In this document: piece by piece, positions 1 through 14,300 of the stretch
How the letters are laid out: the number at the start of each line of letters is the position of its first letter
Position numbering within the stretch: the stretch's first letter is position 1
Assembly: GCF_963676685.1 (NCBI RefSeq)
Contig: NC_092347.1
Coordinates: 91,142,592 to 91,206,591, forward strand
Length of the DNA stretch: 64,000 nt
DNA from: Mytilus edulis
Taxonomy: Eukaryota > Mollusca > Bivalvia > Mytilida > Mytilidae
Direction: 5' to 3'
The notes under the pieces: model-generated
Told to the model about the DNA's origin: nothing
What the model saw: only the letters and a program-made list of their open reading frames with translations
Databases searched by the model: none
Made by a program: the position numbers and the translations under genes

Positions 1-1146
1 AATTCATTCATACGACCAACTGATTTGCACACTCTTTGTAGAAGTTTTGCCAACAAACAGGAAACGTTGGTAAACTATGTACCTTAACACGTTCTCTATT
101 TAAATGTTAATACCTTCTAAAAAGTTTGTATTTTATTAGATTCATGTGCAGAAAGTTTTCTCAGAACCAATATGCATAACTAAAATAATTTCCTCTTTTA
201 GCAGAATGAAGATTACAATTTGTTTAGTGCTTGCCCTCTGTATCGCAGTCAGTGCCCATTGGTATGAAGGAGGATATTATGGAGGAGGATATTATGGAGG
301 TAGAAATTATGGATCAGGAGTATGGGGAAGTGGATTGGGTGGAATATAGGCGGTGGATGGGGTGGAAACTGAGGTTTGTGGGGACTAGAAGGTGGTGGTG
401 GATCATACGTAGGAGCCGGACACCTTTATGTTGTTAGAGAAGGAGGACCATGGTATGGCGGTTATAGTGGTGGATACGGAGTTGGATACGGATACGGTGG
501 ATACGGAGGTGGATTATGATAAGGAGGTGGATACGGTGGAAACGATGGTGGATATGGTGGATATGGTGGCGGCGGTTACGGCGTTGGATATATTAGTTCA
601 AAGAAAGGTAAGATAATGTTCTATTCAATATGTTTTGATGATTATTTCGTGGTTGTGTGCCAGTTAAATAATACTGGTTAAGTTTTAATTTGTCTGTGTG
701 ATTTGACCAGATGGAAAGACAATGTATTACATTTTCCCTATGAATTTCTGTTTAACATATGTTTTATTTAGTAAAACGTTTAAACTAAATTAGCCTTTGT
801 TGCCGAAATTGTGGTTAAGGAAGGAGAGTCGTAAAGGTACGATGATAGTTGTGTTGAAATAATTATTATATAATTCTACCCTTACTTCTTTTCAATAAGA
901 CTGCACCGCTGTGGTTTGTCTTTTTGACTTCAACAAATATAAGGATATAGTATTTATTTATAGTATATTATGAATAACATACTTTTTAAAAATAGGAATC
1001 AACAATTTGTTGTCTTTAAAACTTATTTTTACATAACTCTGGTATCAAACAGAAGTTCGGGGAGTGCGCAAAGTTTTCTTTGTTATTATGAAATCCTTCA
1101 CAAATATGTCTTAGTATAACGGCATCATAGTTAGTAACATCATAAC

Positions 1147-1600
1147 AGGTTGCATTTCTGTAAATATTAACAATGCAATTTCCCATAGGAACTCATTTTA
1201 CGTCTACAACTGTGCTACTTTTACTATGAAGTTTTGAAAAAAAATCATATCCTAGAATGGAAAGTTCATATGCACCACAAATTTTATCTAAGGTCAAAAT
1301 ATAGGGCTGATTGGCTTATTTTCAACGTTTATATGCCCCGAACTTATAAGAGTTTAAACAAACACTAAATTTCTTAACTTCCCCTTCCTTGACTGTAGGA
1401 TTACAACAGATTTCTATATAAACAATATGGATATGTATATTTACTGGTAACATTCCCAAGTTATGTCCTTTTGAGATGAAACCTAGATAGAGATCATTAC
1501 TTGGAACCAGTATGTACACAAAACTATTTTATCTATGAAAAGTCTATGTCCCCAAAAGAGGCGTGGTTTGAGAAGCAGCTGTATTTACAAAGTGCAACCT
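1147..1600. mobile_element. MITE-like element with AGGTTGCA terminal inverted repeats, copy 1
   Basis: The left end reads AGGTTGCATTTCTGTAAATA. The right end, reverse-complemented, reads AGGTTGCACTTTGTAAATAC. A second copy of nearly the same length lies at 30976-31421, similar throughout. There is no coding capacity. No clear target duplication is visible here. It sits in the last intron of the broken Gly-rich gene and is absent from the intact paralogue's intron. Confidence 0.65.
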
Positions 1601-1704
1601 TCTGACTTATTTACTTATCTTCTTCTTCTTCTTCCGTTAAGGAGTTGACCTCATATTTGAGTGATTAACTCACTCCGCTACGTATAACCGTTATAATATT
1701 TATA

Positions 1705-1835
1705 TCTTATATTTAATGCGTTTCCCTCAGTTTTAGTTGTAACCCGGATTTGGTTTTTTTCTGTCGATTTATGAGTTTCGAACAGCGGTATACTACTGTT
1801 GCCTTTATTTATAACATTGTAAGTTGTGTTTATGT
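1705..1835 (-). repeat. Dispersed repeat (CCGGGTTACAAAC family)
   Basis: A roughly 130-bp block whose reverse complement recurs at 14703-14825 (shared words include AACCCGGATTTG, CGTTTCCCTC and AGCGGTATACTACTG). A fragment also lies at 10270-10312. The paralogous introns carry it in opposite orientations, so it was acquired independently or inverted. Confidence 0.6.
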
Positions 1836-2356
1836 GTTGTATGAATTAAATGATATATAAATAAAGTGAAATGAGACAACATTCAGACAAAACAGGTTAA
1901 CAAAGAATGGAAGAAGTTTGTCTTTATCAAAAATACTGATTAATGGCTAAAATGTAAAATTAAATTTGTTGAACGCTAGCATTTACAGCACAAAATATAT
2001 TTTTAATGTACTTTTTTATATTGTAGGATATTAGATGCAGATTATTGACACAACGGACAACGGATGATGTTCTTTTTTTAACATTTATTATATGAAATAT
2101 TGTCATAGCATTCAAATCATGTTTAAATTTTTTATTCCAAATTTTATGGTTATCTGTCAGACTAGATTCAAAAGGCAGTGAAATGACAGTTTGAAAAAGG
2201 TTGGCTTTATTGAGTAGAATTTATCAACTTCATATTTCATACCATCGAATACGGTTCATCTTGTTAGTCCAGAAAAGTAATTTTCTCAAAACGTCAATGC
2301 ACATTTCGATCTTTTAGTGCACAATTCGCCGTTTCGGAATTTCATTTCATTGTTCT

Positions 2357-2391
2357 TACCACCGGTCTTTTGGTATACAAGACCGGTGGTA
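2357..2391. repeat. Short perfect hairpin around TACCACCGGTCTT
   Basis: TACCACCGGTCTT is followed by a short TTGGTATAC loop and AAGACCGGTGGTA. A degraded half of the same unit (TTTTGGTATACAAGACCGG) recurs at 2980-2999, so this is part of a dispersed repeat. Confidence 0.6.
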
Positions 2392-2439
2392 AAAATACGT
2401 TACATCATTGGTTTAATTCTAATTGTCTTTGACGCTGCA

Positions 2440-2930
2440 AGTCTTAGTATTTCTAATATTCAGATATTCAAGATTTTTAAATTTATAATTATGACCATAT
2501 CAACGATAATTCATGTCAACACAGAAGTACTGACTACAAAGCTGGTGATACCCTGGTGGAATTAAAACTCCAGCAGCAATGGAATTTTATATATGCGCCA
2601 GAAACGCGTTTCGTTTACCAATGACACAATTCAGTGGCGATCGAATCAAAAATGTAAAAGAGGCCAACACAATTGCGAAGTTAAAAAGCATTGAGAACCA
2701 AAGTTCATGAATGCTTGCCAAAGACAGCTTATATATACCTGAGGTAGAAAAGTCTTAGTATTTCAAATATTCAACGTTTTGTAAACAGTTAACTTATAAT
2801 TATGACCATATCAATGATCACTCATGTCAACATATAATTGCTGATTACTGGGCTGGTGGTATCCATGGGTAATAAAAACTCCCTCAGCAGTGGAATCGAC
2901 CCAGTGGTATAACACAGAAGGTATTTTCAA
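2440..2930 (+). repeat. Dispersed repeat, two tandem degenerate copies
   Basis: Two related blocks (about 2445-2600 and 2755-2915) share ATAATTATGACCATATCAA, CATGTCAACA and GGTGATACC/GGTGGTATCC words. An inverted relative lies at 4390-4500 (GGTATCACCAGTCCAGTAG). No coding content is apparent. Confidence 0.5.
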
Positions 2931-4389
2931 AGGTATGTCCTGATCATAAGAGATGTATCGTCATTGGGCAGTTTCTTCTTTTGGTATACAAGACCGGTAG
3001 TTATTAAGACTGATGTTGACTTTGGTTTCTGTTTCGCCAACATATCGCAGCTTGTAATTTCCACAATATAATAAGCATTTACTATTTTCCGTTACACAAT
3101 TAAATGTAACATAGATGTTGTATCGCTGATTTGTTACCGAGGTGCTGAAAGTGTTGTCAGTATTGGCGACTTTACAATGTCTTCTTCCGCACTGTTTGCC
3201 AACCCAACTTTACAAGACTTTGTTTTTACTTAGAATGTAGCAAATTTGTCATTAAATTTTTTGGGCCTGCGTTAAGCAATAACTGGGGGTGATGGACATA
3301 TTTCTTTTAAGGAAGAATAATTTTCAAGACGACGCCACAGCTTGTGGATAAAAGATGAAATATATGTAAGATCGGGATGGAAAGTGACAACAAACAGACT
3401 TCCATTCGTTCGGATCGTTCATATCTGTATTCCATGAAGATCTTTCGAACTTTTTCTTTTGCTTTATTGAAAGTTGCTATGATTTTTATCCATTGTAGAT
3501 TTATACTGATCGTATCTACATTGACAGGCTTTATAAACAACATAATCGTTAATATTACGATGTGACATCACGGTTTTGTATATGAACATTACAGGAACAG
3601 TCAAACTTTGAAAAAAACCTTCTTTCTATGAAAGAATTGGTAAAAGTTTTATTAATTTGTGGTATCGAAATCGCTGCCCTAATGATTTATCAGACAAACA
3701 TATATTACATTCATTAAATCTATAATGCGACTTCAGAGAAGGTCATGGTGATATAGGCGTGCGATATACACATCATAAGAATGGAGCCAAAGAAATATCC
3801 TCGTTAAAAAAGGACACCTCTTTTGTTGTAAATTTTGAATAGGATTGCATGTGTCAAACTGAAATGAATAATTAAAGAAAAGGAAAACTATTGCTTTTGA
3901 TATTAGATTTTTTCAAAGTATGTTTTTATTACATTTCTGCAGTAAAATGCGAAAATGATTAATTTTTCTTATGTAGAAAATGGTGGATTTAACCTGTAGT
4001 GTAAAGAGTCTACAAATCAAATCTGTCAACTTAAATTCACCGACTATGAAGAGCTCGTAATTTATCAAAAACATAGTTAATTCCATTGTTCTGAAAGCCT
4101 TATTTGACAAACTTATCATGTGATACAAGTAAGGGAACTATTTAACAGATAAGTTGTGGAACATTTACTTAAAGCTGAGCAAAATTAAATTTAAACAGGT
4201 TTTTGTGTAGTGTATGTAGTAGTTCAATATTAACTGATTGCAACAGTTCATGTTGCACATTTAAATAAACACTTCCGAAAACAACATTGCTCCAAATGAT
4301 GAAATTAAGAGTATTCCGTTAGCTATGATCTACTAACAAAACCAGTGTAGGGATGAAAGAAACAAAAAATAATTTGCTTTGGGTTTATC

Positions 4390-4740
4390 ACTATTTACAC
4401 TACTGGGTCGATGCCACTGCTGGTGCACGTTTCGTCCCTCAGGGTATCACCAGTCCAGTAGTCAGCACTTCGGTGTTGACATGAATATCAATTATATAGC
4501 CATTTTAATAAATTTCCTGTTGTCAAAACTTTAATGTTTTCGAAAAAACTAAGGAATTTCTTATCCCAGGAATAGCTTACCTTAGTCTAATTTGGCAAAA
4601 CTTTTTGGAATTTTGGGTCCTCAATGCTCTTCAACTTTGTACTTGTTTGGATTTACAACTTTTATTGTATATGAGCGACACTGATGTGTCTTGTGTAGAC
4701 GAAACGCGCGTCTGGCTTATTAAATTATTATCTTGTACCT
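4390..4740 (-). repeat. Dispersed repeat, inverted relative of 2440-2930
   Basis: It contains GGTATCACCAGTCCAGTAG and GTGTTGACATGAATATCA, the reverse complement of the 2440-2930 family. It continues to GACGAAACGCGCGTCTGGC near 4699, related to the GCCAGAAACGCGTTTCG word at 2596. Confidence 0.5.
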
Positions 4741-7700
4741 TTGATAACTATTATAGAACATATCATCATAAACGTTTTGGAAATTTTTCCTGTTTATTGA
4801 ATTTTGTAATGTATACTGATATATCATAGACTTTCTTAATCTTTTGCAAATATTTGTTTTATCATATATGCAAGTTAATTGATTGATTTCCTTCGAATTA
4901 ATTAATACAATCTTTCTAGTGAAATCATTTGTAAAAACAAGAATAACAAAATTAACGAAAGTCCCCAATCAAATGGCAAAATTAAAAACTCAAACACATC
5001 AAAAGAAGGGATTACAACTGTCATATTCTTGAATTGATACAGGCATTTTCTTTTTCAAATATGGTTGCAGATCTAGCTAACCCTCTCAATTGTTGACAGT
5101 CGCATAAAATTCAATTACATTGACAGCAATGTATGTACAAAACAAACAAAAGTTGTTACTGATGTTTTTTTATTAATATGTGTTGATAATACACTGAAAT
5201 CACTGGGATATCCCATATTTAAAACACTCATTCAAGAAAACATATATTACAATAACAGTTACACCTATTCATTTATAATGTATATTTCTGTATTGTTTCA
5301 AGGTTACCATTTTTATTGTAACATTGTTGAAGGTTAACCACATTATAAGCAAAAACCATTTAAAATAGTTAAAAAAGCCCGCATGCGGTTAATTGCTTTT
5401 GACGCAATACATCATGTCCTTCAAGCCCAGTTTTTCTTCAAACTTTTCTTGACTGTTGAATACTGCACTTAATAGAAGCAAGACATATATGTGTTAAAAT
5501 ATAGACCTTTCCGTACTAAAAGAGAAAATGAAAAATTCGAAATGGTAAAATCAATGCTGTTTTTTTTATCTTGTATTGCTGATCATTGGTCTGTTTAATT
5601 TTTCTCAATCTTTTTTATCTTTTGCTCAAAATACAAAACAGGGTAAATAAATCCTTATTTAGAACAATCACCTCCGTAACTTTATAATCAAACTTTACTT
5701 GTTAGTAGAATTTGCCTTTTTGATAATTTTTATGATTTAATGTGTCTATTTATTTAATATGATTTTTATCATGTGAGGTGACTTTTATCATGTGAGGCAA
5801 AACGCAACAAAAGTGAAAACCGTAAACCGTAATTAAAGGACAACTTCTCAAATAAGAAGTCGTCTGTACGATTTCTTCCATTTGCCATGATTGTTGATGT
5901 TTTTCTAATCGTTTATGTTTATTTAAGTTTCTATCTATCTACTAAATTTTTTGACGATCAAAGGCAAAAAAGCAAAAAGGGTGTGAAAATCGGCCTTAAG
6001 GTCAATTATTCTTATAAGTATCCGACGAACGATTTCAATCATGTTTGAAATGTTTGTAGACATTGACTTGATGTTAAGTTTGACACTTTAAAGGATCTCT
6101 CTATCTATAATAGTTTTCAAGATAAAAGGCAAACATGAACAAAATAGTTATTTTTTCGTTTAACAGCAATAACTCTGGCCGTCTTGGCGTACATGGATAT
6201 TGGTAGAGATCAACATTCCAAACATTTATGTCGTCGTCAATTTTCCCCAAGTAATATATTTTAAACTGAGTCAAAACTTGCATCATATCCCTATGTTCTA
6301 CTTTTGTTGGCAATACAGGATCATCGAACACAATCTGTAAACTTGATAACAGACGACAATGACGAACGAAAGACGTCAATTGATGGTAAAAGTTCACTTG
6401 TCTTTACACATACATTTTCAGTAGTGCTCCAGGTAATAATATCAAGAAATAACTGATACGCAATAAGGCCTCCTCATTTATGTTTACAATTGAAAAATAT
6501 AGATAAAAGGAATTATATATCTGGAACGTCATAGTATAAAGTATATATACTGAGTGACGACAGTTCAAAAACATCGACTTCTTTATTTTTTACTCCATCG
6601 TTCCCTATTGTTATCGCCTTGAAAACTTTCTTTTTAGATGAAAATATCTTTTATTTAAGTAACAGACCAAGAATATCTCGCAGAAAACTGATTTAAACCA
6701 GCAGTTTCCTTGAAAATATTGATTTGATACACACTAGAAATATAATTTCATGGTATTTTGTCAGCGTGTGACCTATCAATAGTATGATCACCTACACCTA
6801 TTTTCCGATTCCTATTTTTAAGTAACCGTCGACCCCCTATTGTCATTGTCGTCTTTTAACAAAGCTGAGGCTTTAACTACTAAGATTCAAATCATGCAGT
6901 GTCTACAATTTCATATTAGACAATATCTTCCGAAGATATAAGAAACGGGTTTCTGCATTTACTATTTTCAAAGACTGATACCTACATAATTTCAGAAATT
7001 GAAGACGAGTTTCCCCGATTTAAACGTATTTATGCAATTTTAGAATCCACTTCTTAAAATTATTCGGAATCGATTTAAAAACATAATAATTAAAGGGGTG
7101 ATAGTGACGAAATTTTATTAATGAAATTACGTACATTTCATCTTTCACATATGTTTGCATGCTCCACACTATAAATCAACTATACACATTTATAAAAGAT
7201 TAAAAAGTACTAAGACATGTACCTACATTTAAATTCAAAGCCCAGAGCTACAGTTTTGAAACAATGCAAATATACCAACTTGACTATTCATATGTCGTCT
7301 AATTAAGAATTCTACTTATTTTGTTTAATTCCAATTAAATATCAACCTGCATGTAAGCAACAGCCCGATATTAAGGTAATCGTAGTAAGAAATGAAAGTT
7401 ATAAGATACCGTATTAGATGGCATTATATACTCCATATGCAGGCGATGCAGGCATGTGGCTACATAAACATGGAAAGTACATGATTAGGAAGCTGAAATC
7501 ATCTCTTCTGTTTCAAAGTTTTGTTCAAAACCGTATATCATTGTCAGTTTTTATGAGGCACACTTTACTGTACATGTTTTATCATAAACTTTTTCAAGTT
7601 CGTTGGGATAGATGCCTTAAAAACATAGTCCTAAACTTTGAATTATTTAGTCAGGACATCATCAATATAGCGGAACGTGAAGGTAGAGGACAATGCAATC

Positions 7701-8139
7701 TTCTTTTCATTCTCCCTGAATGTATATCTAAATGTGCTAGTTCTCGGCCAGGAATTCCGTCAGTTATTTTTTTATGTTGTTAGGTCTTTTTTAAATTGTT
7801 CAGTGCAATTATTTTTTTTCTCTGTAATCACAATTTATTCAAAATAGAGGTTATGAGAGCGTGATAAATGGTTACCCAAAGCATGGCTGATCTAGACGAT
7901 TGTATGTTGACATTGAAGCGTCTATTGAAACAAATTCTACTCTTATCAATACAAATATCTTTTCAACAATATAATATTTAAAAAGTTAAACAACATATGC
8001 ATAGTATCATCCGCTCAACGCGCTTCTCTGAATTCACCTTTACCAGGAACTCTCAAAGTCAAATATTTTTAATGCCAAGAATATACAATAACCAAACCAA
8101 TTAAAGAGCTATATAACAAAAAACGACATAACCAATGAA

Positions 8140-8530
8140 TGAACACAATGTTAAAAAAAAGGTAATTGGCGAACAGACACAATATCCATTAAGTCACACT
8201 AACGAGGGGTGTAAGAAAATCAAAGAAAAAAAATATTAAAACTCTTAATGTACAGTCAGCTTTAAAATGTACGGACATGAAAACCGTGAAAATTAAAAAC
8301 GAAGAAAAAAACTAATTTATAACGATACTATTTTGGAAACTATACTTAGATATTACAGACTATAACTAATATAAACCACTAAAATACAGAGACCTCACCT
8401 CGAAAAACAATATGACAACCATGTACCATCGATAACCCTTGAATTGAAGGCTCCTAATTCAATGCATGCAAACACAGAATGTGGAGGTTAAACATGTATG
8501 TGAGTGCTCAACTATCCCCTTAACCTCGGA
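8140..8530 (+). repeat. Dispersed repeat (GGCTCCT...AATGTGGAGGTTAAACATG family)
   Basis: A degraded block ending in GAATGTGGAGGTTAAACATG. The same family is recognisable at 19040-19380 and 51190-51480 in this orientation, and at 60360-60735 and 18030-19010 in reverse. No ORF is intact. Confidence 0.45.
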
Positions 8531-9070
8531 CAATGGTTTAACAACAAATCAAGACAATTTTAAAAGTTGAATTGTAATGGCTTTACTCGTTTGACTAATA
8601 CAAAGCATTTATTTACTGCTAAGTAAAGAAAAAAGATACAGGGTACAAGAATACTAAAAATTGAATAAGAGCTAGTTAAAATGAATAAATCATGTTAAGT
8701 CACTCCTGTTTTATATTCAGTTGATTCATTTGATTTATTTTTCTGATGCCGTTTTTAATTCTTTGATGTTACAAAAAGGACTACTAATTGCTTATAATGA
8801 TGCATTATTATAGTAGAATGTTTGTTTTTAGTCGAATTGTTTACCATAAAATTCCATTCTCCGTCAGTCTTTGACTTCCAAACATTTATCTTTAGGTTTA
8901 CTGTTTTTCTTTTTAAAAAAACCATGTCCTTTTCAATTTTGATCCATTGTTAATTGACAAAAACAAAAGTCTCATTTATAAGTTTGTGGTTTAAAACATC
9001 CATAATTTATTTTCCTTTGTTTATTGCAACATGTCCCATACATCTTGATTTTTTTACCAAGTGAACAATG

Positions 9071-9078
9071 TATATAAG
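9071..9078 (+). promoter_or_regulatory. TATA box of the Gly-rich protein gene
   Basis: TATATAAG lies about 28 bp before an initiator-like TTCAGCACC (start near 9099). A short non-coding exon ends 45 bp later in a strong donor (ATCAA then GTAAGT, exon end 9143). Confidence 0.65.
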
Positions 9079-9098
9079 GCGTTCAGAATCAACTATTC

Positions 9099-9143
9099 AG
9101 CACCACACTGTCATCGTATCGAAGCAGAACTAATCAGAATCAA
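9099..9143 (+). other. 5' UTR exon of the Gly-rich protein gene
   Basis: An inferred 45-nt leader exon between the initiator and the GTAAGT donor at 9144. It has no ATG. Intron 1 runs to the TTTTCAG acceptor at 11024. The upstream end is inferred from TATA-box spacing only. Confidence 0.55.
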
Positions 9144-11024
9144 GTAAGTTTATACATTTTTTTAACTGTCGGCAATGTAGTTTTTGTAAGAAGAAATATA
9201 AGCAAATTTCTGCATTACTGCATAAAATTTGTTATTTTTATATTACTTAAACTCGGGTATTTCTTTATCCCTTAAAGGACAAAATATAATGATGTTTCTT
9301 TAACTACATGGAATTAGTTTTATGTTTTCGTTGTTTCCACTAGACTAAGATCAGAAATTTTATTTTTTATAAAATAACCAGAAAACATTATTAATGAATA
9401 TCCTTGTGTAGATGAATCATTCATAAACTTACAAGTACTATTCAAATCCTCCATATTATGAAATGTTTATATTCATCATTACAGTATTTGTTAATACTTA
9501 AAAATACGGTTTAGATATTTCTATGCTTCTTTCTACTAGGACACGTGTCCACAGGCTTAGATTTTGGTATTATATAAATATATGTTGTCCTCTGGTCTGT
9601 AATTTCACCAAATTTTTTTTATATTTCCGATCAAAACATTTTGACTAAGTGCGGATTAACAGAGCAGGTGTTGCATGTCTATTAGGATAATTTCAACATA
9701 ACGACCACCCGGGTTTAATCCTTTTAGATCCATGTGATTCCAAACATTTTTAGCTTTTTACCTTCATTTGTCTTCATAATCTATTTATTTATATATGAAC
9801 ATCGGTAAACTACTGTTTTATCAATTAGACCACAAGCTGAGATGCTGCTGGATATAAATGTATTTTTACAATGTTTTAAGATATTTTTTAAACTTCTTCA
9901 GGTAGATGAAACTTGAGTGTTCCTCAGTGATGCGCATTTGTATGACCGGCCTTGATGAGTTCTATAAAATAGGTCAAATGAAATACGTTCTATTTTCAAG
10001 TAATATGATATATCGCACTCTTAATTTAACGTTTAAACTAGAAATGATATCGAAATTGTCAATGAGTATAAGTATCTTAGAACATTTCATTTAAAAATTG
10101 GATATCTATAGAAAGAACAAGCCATATAGACAGCGAATTTAGTTTAAAAGATGTTAACAGATTATTTGTCGGCAGAATACATCCAATTATTTTAATAAAA
10201 CAGGTTTCAAAACGGTATATAACGTCACCAATAGTATACCGATGTTCAGTAGTCATAAGTCTATTACACAAATCCGGGTAACAAACTAAAAATGAGAAAA
10301 ACACATAGCCCAAAAAACTTTTTTTAAACTATCAAAGGAAAACAACGTATTCATAAGGCTCGGTGTTGGTTTTTTTTAATTGTGTCATTTGTTTATGTGT
10401 TTGCTTTAGGGCTGCAATTTGCAAAGTTTACACAAAATAACATCATTTGAAATCTGTTTATAAATATTTAGTTATAAATTATAACTAAGTTATTCCATAT
10501 CGTGGAAATGTTAAACATATAACTAATATTAATAGCAAGAAGCCCGATAACATTTAAGCATGGCAAATGGGCGTTTTTAAACAAAAAAAAATCGGATGTA
10601 TTATAAAAACATTATAAAAAGCCTTGTACCATGTAAAATAAATGCTGTAGTGTATTTATGATATTGCTGAAACAGCTAATTTTATTACAAAAAATATAAG
10701 ATTGCATGTTTGTACATGAAAAAATAGTATAGTTTGTTCCTTTTTGAATGCGTGGACTCATCACCTATACTTGTATCAAATGAGTTAAAAGGCTAAATAA
10801 AACAGGAAATGAAAAAAAGGATTCCGAAAGAATTTGCCAAATGCATATCTATGTCTATGATAGTTATTGCTGAACTACTACTAATAAATTATGTACCGTG
10901 AAACGATCGCTATCTAAATACAAGTAGATTCCATAAAAACGTCATCTTATTATCCGGGGAATACATGTGCAAAAGGTCTTGTCAGAAATAATATGGATGA
11001 TAAAAACAATTTTCTTCTTTTCAG

Positions 11025-11377
11025 AATGAAGATTACAATTTGTCTAGTGCTTGCCCTCTGTAGCGCAGTCAGTGCCCATTGGTATGGAGGAGGAAACTAT
11101 GGAGTTGGATGGGGAAATGGCGGTGGATGGGGAAATGGCGGTGGATGGGGAAATGGGGGTGGATGGGGACTAGGAGGTGGTGGATCATACGTAGGAGCCG
11201 GACACGTATATGTTGTTAGAGGAGGAGGACCATGGTATGGCGGTTATAGTGGTGGATACGGATACGGTGGATACGGGTACGATGGATATGGTGGAAATGG
11301 TGGTGGATACGGATACGGTGGATATGGTGGAAACAGAGGTGGATACGGATACGGTGGCTATGGTGGTTCTAAGAAAG
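11025..11377 (+). CDS. Main exon of the intact Gly-rich protein gene
   Basis: This exon carries 117 full codons plus one base, including the signal peptide and all repeats. Paralogue 1 (205-607) is aligned to it exon for exon, including both splice sites. Confidence 0.75.
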
Positions 11378-14300
11378 GTAAGATAATGTTCTACTAGTAT
11401 ATAATATTTTGTTATGATAATTTCCTGGTTGTATATCAGTTAAAAATACTGGATAAGTCAAAAAGATTATGTGTGATTTGAACAGATGTAAGGACCATAT
11501 ATTACATGTTTCCTATAAATTCCTTTAAAACAAATGTTTTATTAAGCAAAATGTTTAAAAGAAATTAGCAATTTGTAAAAGAAAATATCCGTTATTGTGG
11601 TTATGGAGGGGAAAGTTGTAAAGATATGGCAATAATTGTGTTGGAATATTATTATCTAATCATACACTTACTTATTTTCAATACGCCTGTACCGCTTTGG
11701 TTTGTCTTTTTGACATTAACAAAGATAAGGACATAGTGTTATCTTACCTTTCTTTTATTGCTTCTGTGAATCATCAAGGATAACGCGCTTTCTAAAAATC
11801 ATTGTAATCAACAATGTGTTGTCTTTGAATAGATATTATATAAAGAACATATAGCTCAGAGGGTGATAGAGTAGATTGGTACCCCGAGAAAACATTGTCA
11901 ACCGCGGCGAAGTCAAGATTGACAATACTTTTCCAAAGGGGTACCAATCTGCTCTATCACCCTCTCAGCTATGTGTTATTTAATTTATTATACTTAATGT
12001 CCAATCATAATGGTCTTTTACATATTAATTTTATTTTCTATGACGTCACGTATATAACAACGTAAACGTTACAGGTATTAGAAAAAAACAACAAAAGTTA
12101 AGCATGATGTTATTTTTAGAATAACTAATCAAAGAATTCAAATAGAGAAAAATATTCAACGAGTGGCATGAGTTAATTATCAGTGTTGTTCGGTCACGAG
12201 TTGAATATTTTTCGATATTTGAATTCTTTAATTAGTTATTCTTTTGATTACATTGGCAAACGACTTTTTAAAGAAATTTAAATTAATGTAAAACATGTAA
12301 GGAACTATATCTTTTTTCTACGCATTCGCAATTTGTTTTGATCCGCCGTTATCGACGTCTTGACAACGCCTAATGTTTTATGACGTCAGAGAGTTAAATA
12401 ACCACGTTTATTTCATATGTAAAATTATCGGTTTTTATTTAACTGGGAAACAATGTAATTCATTGCAACCAATGTAATAATTTTTTTTTTTATTTTGACG
12501 GTCAAATAATAAAATATGAGCCAAAACGTAGAACTTACGCCTTGTTTTAATAACTTGATGTAAATTCAATTCATTGCCCTTTAGATTATCGATTTTTGAT
12601 TGGTCTGGACGAGAGGGTAACATTTAAAAAAAATTGTCACCCACTCAGAAATGTGCTAGAGTTCATAATGAACTGTAAAACATCGTTACATGTTATATGT
12701 CTTATACGAATAAAAGGACATATACATAAAGGTTAAGGGACCGTTCAATATTTATCAGATGGATGGGCCGGTGCATTCTTAATATTGTTTTATTAAAAAA
12801 GTTATCGCCCATCCTTTTAAATTCTGAAAAAAAATCCTTGCCCATCTAAAAAAATCTGTAAAAAAAGTCCTTGCCCCTCTAAAACTCTAAGACAATCAAA
12901 AATGATTTAGGTTCTTTTTCTATTTTAAAGTTTTAAATTGTTATGTCTTAAAATCAAAGAATAGACTTTATACAAAATTTAAAATGTGCTAGTTAATTCT
13001 ATATGTATATATCTATGTGTGTATCAGAACCATACATTTTATTGATTTCAAAACCAGTATGAATGTACATGTACAGATTTGATTTTATATGTGCAGCCTC
13101 AAATACAATATTGATTTAAAATAAAGGAAATAATTCAAATTAAGGGACAATAACTCTTGGACTAGTAAACATATTATCATATACTGAATTACTAATTATT
13201 GTCCTAATAACAGAACATGTTTATAGTTCAAATATCAATGTCCCTTTATCTATTCTACTTTTCAAAAAAGAAATTTAATATGGTCTTTTTAAGCAAATAT
13301 ACGCAGACATGTTTTTGACTTTGATGCAGCCTTTTTAGCCTATTAATTAATTCCCTAAGTTTGACAGCTTAACACCAAACTATAAAACATTCTGGCATTC
13401 TTTTAGATCAATATATAAATGAGATAGCTGTACAGTTATATGAAAATCTAAGTTGATTTGAAAAAGTTATAAAAAAAATGAAAGGTGACCATCTGAACTT
13501 AGTCGAAACTTAAAATTGTAGCTTTTTTTCAACCTATTAACTAAATCCTTTCAATGACAGCAAAAAAACAAAGTACTAAACAAACAGCCTGGCATTCAGT
13601 AAGATCAATATACAAATGATATAGCAGTAGAGTTTTATGAAAATGCAAGTTGATTTGAAAAAGTTATGAAAAAAATTAAAGATGACTATCTTGAAATAAC
13701 CAAAAACTGAAAATTTAAGCTTTTTCTTAAACCTTTTTTTATTAAATCCATAAGAATGACAGCAACACACCAAACTACCAAACAACTGTGCATTCTATAA
13801 AATCAATATATAAATGAAATAGCTGTAAAGTTTTATGAAAATCCATGTTGATTTGAAAAAGTTATAAAAGAATTTAAAGATGACTATCTGGATTAAGCCT
13901 AAACTGAAAATTTGAGCTTTTTTTTTTAACCTTTTTGTTAAATCCATATGAATGACAGCAATACACTAATCTACCAATCAACCTGGCATTCTGTAAGATC
14001 AATATATAAATGAAATAGCTGTAGAGTTTTATGAAAATCCATGTTGATTTAAAAAAGTTATAAAAAAAAATTAAAGATGACTATCTAGATTCAGCCTAAA
14101 CTTAAAATTTCAGGTTTTTTTTTTTCTTACCTATTAATTAAATCTATATAAATTTAACAGCAATACACCTAACTACCAAACAACCTGGCTTTCTATAAGA
14201 TCAATATATAAATGAGATAGCTGTAGAGTTTTAGGAAAATCCAAGTTGATTTGAAAAAGTTAGAAAAAAATTTAAAGTTTACTATCTGAATTTAGCCTTA

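Larger units (their letters stand above)
206..2034 (+). pseudogene. Broken gene for secreted Gly/Tyr-rich protein (paralogue 1)
   Basis: The main exon begins after a TAG/CAG acceptor at about 204, with ATG at 206, and ends at 607 before a GTAAGA donor. The last exon starts at 2027, after a TTGTAG acceptor, and supplies Tyr and the stop TAG (2032-2034). It opens with a 17-residue signal peptide (MKITICLVLALCIAVSA) followed by HWYEGG and Gly/Tyr/Trp repeats, nearly identical to the intact copy at 11026. The frame is lost: TAG at 347-349, then TGA and TAG codons and a TATGATAAG stop cluster near 517. Later Gly-rich segments sit in other frames. The start of the window lies inside the first intron, so the promoter and 5' UTR exon are missing. 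A pseudogene is most likely. A sequencing or assembly error is less likely because there are several independent lesions. Confidence 0.75.
2035..9060. other. Gene-free interval with degraded repeats
   Basis: No exon with both splice consensus and recognisable protein was found. It holds the repeats listed at 2357, 2440, 4390 and 8140. 5000-7400 is AT-rich sequence in which I see nothing recognisable. The 121-codon open frame at 7418-7783 has no family resemblance. Confidence 0.6.

Noticed and set aside
7418-7783. 121-codon open frame
   Set aside because: No recognisable domain, signal or splice context; composition like random AT-rich sequence.
11026-11377. Naming the Gly-rich gene as a specific antimicrobial or shell-matrix gene
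   Set aside because: Low-complexity composition alone cannot separate these families; no diagnostic motif is visible.
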